Shown here one piece after another: positions 5,716 through 10,041 of a stretch of DNA of 10,041 nucleotides. Each line of letters opens with the position of its first letter. The stretch's first letter is position 1. The notes beneath the pieces are model-generated. The model was not told where the DNA came from. It did not search any database and worked only from the letters and a program-made list of their open reading frames with translations. The position numbers and the translations under genes are program-made. The stretch is from an uncultured archaeon (lineage in GTDB: Archaea > Halobacteriota > Methanosarcinia > Methanotrichales > Methanotrichaceae), in assembly GCA_902385025.1 (NCBI GenBank), contig CABMDX010000145.1, positions 1 through 10,041 of the forward strand. Direction: 5' to 3'.

Positions 5716-7482
5716 TCAATAATCTTCGATTTTTAGGATCGGCCTTTTGCCAATAATAAAATCCTCAGCCTTAATTTTGAAATTATTCGCCGCCATACTC
5801 TCTTCCTGGCTTTCTCCAGTTTCCATGCCCAAAGATGCAGCAGCGGCACATTCAACGAGCCTCCTTGTGTAGGGATGCTGGGGATGGGAAAGGACCTCAT
5901 TTGTGGCTCCGGTCTCAACGATTTGGCCTTTGAGCATCACGGCCATGCGATCGCTGACCTTCCTGGCGAGAGCTATGTCATGAGTGACAAAGAGAATAGC
6001 AAGGCCCATTTTCTCCTGCAGGTTCATCAGAAGCTTCAGGATTTTGGCCTGAACGCTTGGATCCAGAGCAGAAGTGGGCTCATCTGCAATCAGGAGCTTG
6101 GGGCTGAGCGCCAGAGCCCTGGCGATGGCCACGCGCTGCACCTCTCCGCCGCTGAGCTGATGAGGGTACTTCTTCAAGAAATCGCTATCATTGGATAGCT
6201 CAACATGCCTCAGAGCCTCTTTTGCAGCCCTTTGCCGTTCTTCTTTGCTGCCCATCTTTTGCACATTGAGCGGCTCCATGACCGTATCGAGGACATTCAT
6301 GCGATGGCTTACGGATTCCTTTGGATTCTGAAAGATCATCTGCACCCGACGATAAAAGGAAGCATCCCTTTTGTTTACATTTTGCCCCTCCAGGAGAATC
6401 TCGCCCGAGTCCTGCTCAAAGAGGCCCATGATGATCTTCGATAGCGTTGTCTTGCCAGATCCGCTCTCTCCAACCAGGGCCAGTGTCTCACCCTCGAAAA
6501 GGGTCAGAGACACACCACGGAGCACGGAACATGAATCAAAGGACATGCCGAGATTTCGGATCTCGAGCAGGGGCACAATGCCGCCTCGATGACAGGCAAT
6601 TAACCTCTCATCTATTTCTCTTAGCTGCGGCACCAGGCAATTGCAGATCTCAATTGCCTGGGTGCAGCGCTCGTGGAAAGGGCAGCCATCGAGGCCCTGA
6701 GCCATTCTACCCGGTATGCCCTGAAGATCTCGGGTCGTGGTCATCCCCGGATAAGAGCGGATCAGGCCGCGAGTGTAAGGATGGCGGGGATTTGTCACCA
6801 TCTCCTCTGTTCGGCCTATCTCCACGATCCTGCCTGCGTATAGAACCGCCATCTTCTGCGTGAGGGCTCTTGCCATGGAGATATCATGGGTTATCACCAG
6901 CGATATCCTGCAGTTGATAACAGACCTGAAAAGCTTCAAAATATCAGCCTTGGTCAGGGCATCCAGGGATGCAGTGGGCTCGTCTAGTATCAACACATCC
7001 GGATCATTGGCCAGTGCCATAGCAATGAGCACCCTCTGGCGCTCTCCGCCGCTGAGCTGGTGAGGATATGCCAGGGCTTTGTTTTCATTCAGGCCCACTG
7101 ACATGAGGAGCTTCAAAACGGCTGCCTTGATATTTTTTCGGCTCTGGCCGTGATGAACGAGGATCGCTTCTGCTATCTGGTCATCGATCCTACAAACGGG
7201 ATCAAGAGCATCCTCTGTGTTCTGGAAAACCATGGCAAGCTCCTTGCCCCGCAGATTCCTAAAATCATCCTCAGAGATCTTTAAAAGGTTTCTTCCGTTG
7301 AATAAGATCTCACCCGAGACAGATCCGCTGACAAGGCCCATGATAGAAAGACCCAGTGTCGTCTTTCCAGCTCCAGATTCTCCCACGAGTGCAATAGACT
7401 CCCTTTCATCGAGTTCAAGGTCTATTCCTCGCAAGATCTCTGTCTCTCCAAAAGAGGTCTTGAGTCCAATTATTTTCAGCAT
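5716..7482 (-). CDS. Fused double ATPase of an Opp/Dpp/Nik-type ABC transporter (DppD-DppF or NikD-NikE fusion)
   Basis: The 588-residue protein carries two complete nucleotide-binding domains. The N-half has Walker A GESGAGKTT (about 34-42), signature LSGGERQRV (143-151), Walker B VLILDEPTASLD and the HPYTRGL motif of the oligopeptide/nickel subfamily. It then has a cysteine cluster C-x5-C-x6-C near 267-280 and a further Cys near 297; this position is known to carry an iron-sulphur cluster in some OppD/DppD-type proteins. The C-half has GESGSGKTT (338-346), LSGGEVQRV (443-451), LLIADEPTSALD and HPYTRRL, then a 40-residue tail of no known domain. It energises the two permeases encoded just upstream. 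Bacteria usually encode the two halves separately. ATG 7482 shares its A with the TGA of the preceding permease and has GGAGG upstream; TTG 7485 is an alternative. Confidence 0.93.
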   Translation of the reverse strand: MLKIIGLKTSFGETEILRGIDLELDERESIALVGESGAGKTTLGLSIMGLVSGSVSGEILFNGRNLLKISEDDFRNLRGKELAMVFQNTEDALDPVCRIDDQIAEAILVHHGQSRKNIKAAVLKLLMSVGLNENKALAYPHQLSGGERQRVLIAMALANDPDVLILDEPTASLDALTKADILKLFRSVINCRISLVITHDISMARALTQKMAVLYAGRIVEIGRTEEMVTNPRHPYTRGLIRSYPGMTTTRDLQGIPGRMAQGLDGCPFHERCTQAIEICNCLVPQLREIDERLIACHRGGIVPLLEIRNLGMSFDSCSVLRGVSLTLFEGETLALVGESGSGKTTLSKIIMGLFEQDSGEILLEGQNVNKRDASFYRRVQMIFQNPKESVSHRMNVLDTVMEPLNVQKMGSKEERQRAAKEALRHVELSNDSDFLKKYPHQLSGGEVQRVAIARALALSPKLLIADEPTSALDPSVQAKILKLLMNLQEKMGLAILFVTHDIALARKVSDRMAVMLKGQIVETGATNEVLSHPQHPYTRRLVECAAAASLGMETGESQEESMAANNFKIKAEDFIIGKRPILKIEDY

Positions 7483-8336
7483 CAACCCTCCCTCCTGAGA
7501 AGATTCCCCTTTAGCCTGGGGTTCATAGCAGTCTCCAGGCTAAATCCGATGAAGCTGAGGCCCATCAGGGTTAAAGAAAGGGCAAGGCCAGTTGGTAGCA
7601 GCCACCACTGCCAGACATCCAGATATGTGAAAGCCAGGGCCTGGTGCATCATCTTTCCCCAGCTTATCATTGTTGGGTCTGAGACGCCAAGGAAGGCAAG
7701 ACCTGCTTCCATGAATACCGCCCTCCTGGCATCCTGAATCATCATTGCGAAGACAATTGGAGAGAGATCTGGAAGTATGTGGTTTGCAAGGATCTGCCTT
7801 CTGCCTGACCCAAAAGTTAGAGCTGCTGAGATATGCATTCTTTCGATTAGCGAGAGGCTTTGGGAGCGAACAATCCTCGCTCCACCCGGCCAGAAGAATG
7901 CTGATAAGAGCAATATCAAGAGCATCAGGCTGGGCCGAAGATATGCCGCTACCAGGATCATCACAATGATAGTGGGAATAGAGGTCAATGCATCCACGAC
8001 TCTCATCCAGAAGGTTTCATACAGGCCGCCCATGAGTGCGGATGTGGCACCGATGAAAACGCTCAAGGAGGCGGAGAGGACGGCGACAGCGACTGCAACC
8101 GCAAGAGAGGTTCGAGCTCCATATAGAAGCCTGCTCCAGATATCCTGGCCCATGGAATCGGTTCCAAGCAAATGGCCGGACGATGGTCGCATGAAAATCT
8201 GGCCGGTATAGTCATCCGGAGAATTTGCACATAAGAGGGGCGCAAAAGCCGCCATGAGGAAGATCGCAGCCAGCATGACAAGCCCGATACGGGCCAATGG
8301 ATCAAAAAAAAGCTCTCGCATGGGATTAATGTGCAT
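7482..8336 (-). CDS. Opp/Dpp/Nik-type ABC permease, second subunit (DppC/NikC-like)
   Basis: The 284-residue membrane protein has an N-terminal anchor helix (about 16-36) followed by the subfamily marker HLLGTDSMGQDIWSRLLYGA (55-74), then about five more membrane segments. The ATPase-contact EAA loop lies near 167-195 (MHISAALTFGSGRRQILANHILP) and is somewhat divergent, with HILP kept. It pairs with the permease encoded upstream to form the membrane pore. The genes overlap by 11 nt at the start and by one nt at the stop with the ATPase, so translation is coupled throughout. ATG 8336 has a GGTGA a few bases upstream; ATG 8321 is a less likely alternative. Peptides, nickel or a metal chelate are known substrates of this class, and sequence alone does not decide. 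Confidence 0.92.
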   Translation of the reverse strand: MHINPMRELFFDPLARIGLVMLAAIFLMAAFAPLLCANSPDDYTGQIFMRPSSGHLLGTDSMGQDIWSRLLYGARTSLAVAVAVAVLSASLSVFIGATSALMGGLYETFWMRVVDALTSIPTIIVMILVAAYLRPSLMLLILLLSAFFWPGGARIVRSQSLSLIERMHISAALTFGSGRRQILANHILPDLSPIVFAMMIQDARRAVFMEAGLAFLGVSDPTMISWGKMMHQALAFTYLDVWQWWLLPTGLALSLTLMGLSFIGFSLETAMNPRLKGNLLRREG

Positions 8337-9309
8337 ATTTCACCCTCGGGTCAAGCCTTTTGTAGAGAAGATCGACGAGAAGATTTGCAGTGAGCACGGC
8401 AATGGTCACTATCAGCAATATTCCCTGGATCAGAGGATAGTCCCGGGCGTCGAGGGCTGAATTTAGCAACGATCCTAGACCTGGATAAGAGAAAATGATC
8501 TCGATAAAAAGGGCTCCTGTGAATAGATGAGGTATGCGCAGCCCTGTAGCAGTAGTCACCGGCAGCAGGCAATTTCTTCCGGCATGGGAGTATTTGATAC
8601 ATAAATCCGAGCAGCCTTTAGCCCTGGCAGTGAGTATGAATGATTCTCCTAAGAGAGTGACGATCGTGTTCCTGGTCAAAAGATAGACTGCGCCAAGTTG
8701 CACTGCCACCAGAGAGGCAAGTGGAAGGATTAGATGCATAAGAGCATCCAGAAGGTAATCGAGGCCTTTGAGACCTGCATAAGGTGTCACCGCCCCTGAG
8801 AGCGGTGCCATGTTCAGACTGACACCGAAGATGAGGAGCAATATGATGCCCACAAAGAAATCCGGAAAGCCGCTGAGAAACATAAGGCCCGCGACAAGAC
8901 ACCGGTCCAATGTTGCACCGCGCTGCCAGCCTGATTCGATCCCAAGTATTATGCCGAGGGCTGTCGCAATTATCAGAGCAAGGCCCGTGAGGAGCAGTGT
9001 CCAGGGCAGTGCACCCATAATGACGCTTGAGACCTGGGTCCTATAGTAGTAGGAGAAGCCCAGGTCGCAATGCAGGAGATTGATGACATAGGCCAGGAGC
9101 TGGTCGGTCCAGCTTCTGTCCAAAGCAAATTCTCTGATCAAAGAAGCCTCCATTTGCGGGGTCATGGCCACCAGGGCCTCATCGCCGTAGATGGCGTGCA
9201 GCGGGTCGCCGGGCATCATGCGTGGCAGAATGAAGTTCAATGCGAAGATAACAGCCAAAGCTATTATGTAGTTGAGAATGCTTGTGCGGCTATTTTGCTC
9301 CCGATTCAT
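8326..9309 (-). CDS. Opp/Dpp/Nik-type ABC permease, first subunit (DppB/NikB-like)
   Basis: The 327-residue membrane protein has a first helix at about 11-30, then the extracytoplasmic MMPGDPLHAIYGDEA region (31-45) and REFALDRSWTDQLLAYVINLLHCDLGFSY (59-87), both hallmarks of the DppB/NikB family. Further helices and a well-kept EAA loop ILTARAKGCSDLCIKYSHAG (225-244) follow, and the C-terminus LLYKRLDPRVKY is typical. It forms a pore with the next gene product. The frame opens as far as 9390, but that start would give 27 extra charged residues overlapping the TrmO-like gene. ATG 9309 makes an ATGA overlap with that gene's stop and fits family length, so I prefer it. AGGAGA is unusually close, directly before the ATG; an AGGGAG lies further up. 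Confidence 0.92.
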   Translation of the reverse strand: MNREQNSRTSILNYIIALAVIFALNFILPRMMPGDPLHAIYGDEALVAMTPQMEASLIREFALDRSWTDQLLAYVINLLHCDLGFSYYYRTQVSSVIMGALPWTLLLTGLALIIATALGIILGIESGWQRGATLDRCLVAGLMFLSGFPDFFVGIILLLIFGVSLNMAPLSGAVTPYAGLKGLDYLLDALMHLILPLASLVAVQLGAVYLLTRNTIVTLLGESFILTARAKGCSDLCIKYSHAGRNCLLPVTTATGLRIPHLFTGALFIEIIFSYPGLGSLLNSALDARDYPLIQGILLIVTIAVLTANLLVDLLYKRLDPRVKYAH

Positions 9310-9797
9310 TCTCCTGCCATTCTCCCTACGCCGGTTTGAGTCCTCTTTTTGCTCTCGGATTGCCAGGCGATCCTGGCCTCTGGAATGCAATCTATCTCAG
9401 CCGAGTAAGGTTTGATATCCAGCAAGACGGAGCCGTCGAGGGCGTCCATGCCCGATACTTTCAAACGCCTTTCATGTACGCCCAGCAGTTTTACAATATC
9501 CAGGGCGATGAGGTTGGGCCTGCTGGGTGAGCGAGTGGCGAAGACGCCATGCTCCCGGCCATCATGAGGGGGCGTGGCAGAGAGCCTGTTTCTGTCAGCT
9601 TTGTGCAGCCAGAAGAGAACGAAAAGATGCGTGCACAGCTCTATATCCTTAAGTCCGGGAGAGTATTCGGGAAAGAGCTCAATCTCGCAAATCTCCGAAG
9701 AAAGCCTGCCCTGACGCGGAATATCCTCTCTTTTCCGATAAGGGGTGTGAATCACTCCAATAGGCCAGAGATTGATTGGGCCAATTTCTTCTGCCAT
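9306..9797 (-). CDS. trmO: TrmO/TsaA-family protein (SAM-dependent t6A37 methyltransferase family)
   Basis: The 163-residue protein matches the TsaA/TrmO beta-barrel family: WPIGVIHTPY (11-20), DIPRQG, EIELFPEYSPGLKDIE (38-53), LFVLFWLHKADR (58-69), the conserved FATRSPSRPN (86-95) and LDIKPY (126-131). Bacterial TrmO methylates N6 of threonylcarbamoyladenosine at tRNA position 37 using S-adenosylmethionine. Archaeal members keep the SAM-binding signature, but their substrates are less certain. It is the first gene of the operon and its TGA overlaps the start of the first permease (ATGA), so it is co-expressed with a transporter, which is odd for a housekeeping tRNA enzyme. After RPN the usual GLS is IALD, a small deviation near the SAM site. 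The start is ATG 9797 without a clear Shine-Dalgarno; the nearest TATA-like box would allow a near-leaderless start. Confidence 0.88.
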   Translation of the reverse strand: MAEEIGPINLWPIGVIHTPYRKREDIPRQGRLSSEICEIELFPEYSPGLKDIELCTHLFVLFWLHKADRNRLSATPPHDGREHGVFATRSPSRPNLIALDIVKLLGVHERRLKVSGMDALDGSVLLDIKPYSAEIDCIPEARIAWQSESKKRTQTGVGRMAGE

Positions 9798-9810
9798 ACA
9801 GCTATCACAT

Positions 9811-9822
9811 CTTAATTTTATT
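9811..9822 (-). promoter_or_regulatory. Possible TATA box of the large operon
   Basis: The minus strand reads AATAAAATTAAG, centred about 19 nt before ATG 9797. A second TATA-like block (CAATAAAATTG) lies within the inverted repeat at 9833-9847 and would give a leader of about 18 nt. I cannot tell which is used. Confidence 0.35.
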
Positions 9823-9832
9823 CATGACGATG

Positions 9833-9847
9833 TGCAATTTTATTGCA
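9833..9847. promoter_or_regulatory. 15-bp palindrome over a possible TATA box, candidate operator
   Basis: TGCAAT (9833-9838), spacer TTT and ATTGCA (9842-9847) make a perfect dyad. Its centre carries an AT-rich box at a plausible promoter position for the operon beginning at 9797, so a bound repressor would block TBP. It may also be a chance AT-rich palindrome. Confidence 0.35.
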
Positions 9848-9880
9848 TTATTCAATCATAATATCTGCATCAAGCATATC

Positions 9881-9912
9881 AAAAAGGGTGATTGCAGGTC
9901 CTTTCGGACCGC
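9881..9912 (-). terminator. Hairpin plus T-run terminator of the right-edge gene
   Basis: On the minus strand GCGGTCC-GAAA-GGACC-T-GC forms a 5-bp stem with a GNRA-type GAAA loop, extended by two more pairs past a bulged T. It is followed 7 nt later by CCCTTTTTG. It lies about 20 nt after the stop at 9931-9933 and closes the gene entering from the right. Confidence 0.6.
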
Positions 9913-9930
9913 AGTCTCTATTTTGAAGGC

Positions 9931-10041
9931 TCATACAAAAACCATCTTATTCATGGGCGATGGAACTCCGCTTCCGACTCCTCCGTAGGTATAGTAGAAG
10001 GTCACCTTATCGTTCGAAGCCCAGTAGGAGTTGGTGTAGTA
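9931..10041 (-). CDS. C-terminal 36 codons of an unidentified gene cut by the window edge
   Basis: The minus-strand frame is open from base 10041 to a TGA at 9931-9933; the other two minus frames hit stops within about 40 bases. The peptide starts YYTNSYWASNDKVTFYYTYGG and ends PSPMNKMVFV. It is rich in Tyr, Asn, Ser and Gly, like the ends of exported or surface proteins, but it is too short to assign. The hairpin/T-run just after the stop supports a real gene end here. Confidence 0.5.
   Translation of the reverse strand, partial: YYTNSYWASNDKVTFYYTYGGVGSGVPSPMNKMVFV

Noticed and set aside
9310..9390. An N-terminal extension of the first permease to 9390.
   Set aside because: It would overlap the TrmO-like gene by 85 nt and put a charged 27-residue stretch before the first membrane helix; the ATGA junction at 9309 fits the family length better.
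1..10041. CRISPR arrays, insertion sequences or prophage genes.
   Set aside because: I found no regularly spaced short repeats, no transposase-like frames and no terminal inverted repeats with target duplications by eye. The only tandem repeat is coding.

Overview
The window looks archaeal and most likely comes from a methanogen of the Methanosarcinales; a Methanothrix-like acetoclast is my guess, not a demonstrated fact. The reasons are two FmdE/FwdE-family proteins (named after formylmethanofuran dehydrogenase subunit E), TATA-like boxes about 25 nt before inferred transcript starts, a probably leaderless gene, GGAGGTGA-type ribosome sites elsewhere, T-rich terminators and N-glycosylation sequons in a secreted protein. 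Every gene I can support lies on the minus strand, so transcription runs from the right end to the left.

Layout from right to left. At 9931-10041 is the last 36 codons of an unidentified gene, followed by a hairpin/T-tract terminator. From 9797 to 5128 runs a tightly packed operon: a TrmO/TsaA-type protein, two Opp/Dpp/Nik-type permeases, one fused double ATPase and an FmdE protein with a C-terminal zinc ribbon. It ends in a T-rich tract near 5066-5084. From 4912 to 2899 runs a second operon with its own TATA box: a short FmdE protein, a Znu/Mnt-type ATPase and an ABC-3 permease. After another T-tract, a separately promoted secreted solute-binding protein of the ZnuA/TroA type (2718-1828) completes that transporter. 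A roughly 700-nt stretch with hairpins but no convincing gene follows. Then come a 38-residue histidine/cysteine-rich mini-protein (1120-1004), a long inverted repeat (925-973), and the start of a secreted tandem-repeat surface protein that runs off the left edge (758-1).

Taken together the region reads as a transition-metal or cofactor uptake island. Two unrelated ABC importers are each joined to an FmdE-family protein, and a small His-rich metal binder lies nearby. The substrate cannot be read from sequence; nickel, zinc, cobalt, tungsten/molybdenum or a metal chelate are all possible. The points most worth a second look are the paired FmdE-transporter arrangement, the overlooked His/Cys mini-protein, and the solute-binding protein that lacks most canonical metal ligands.
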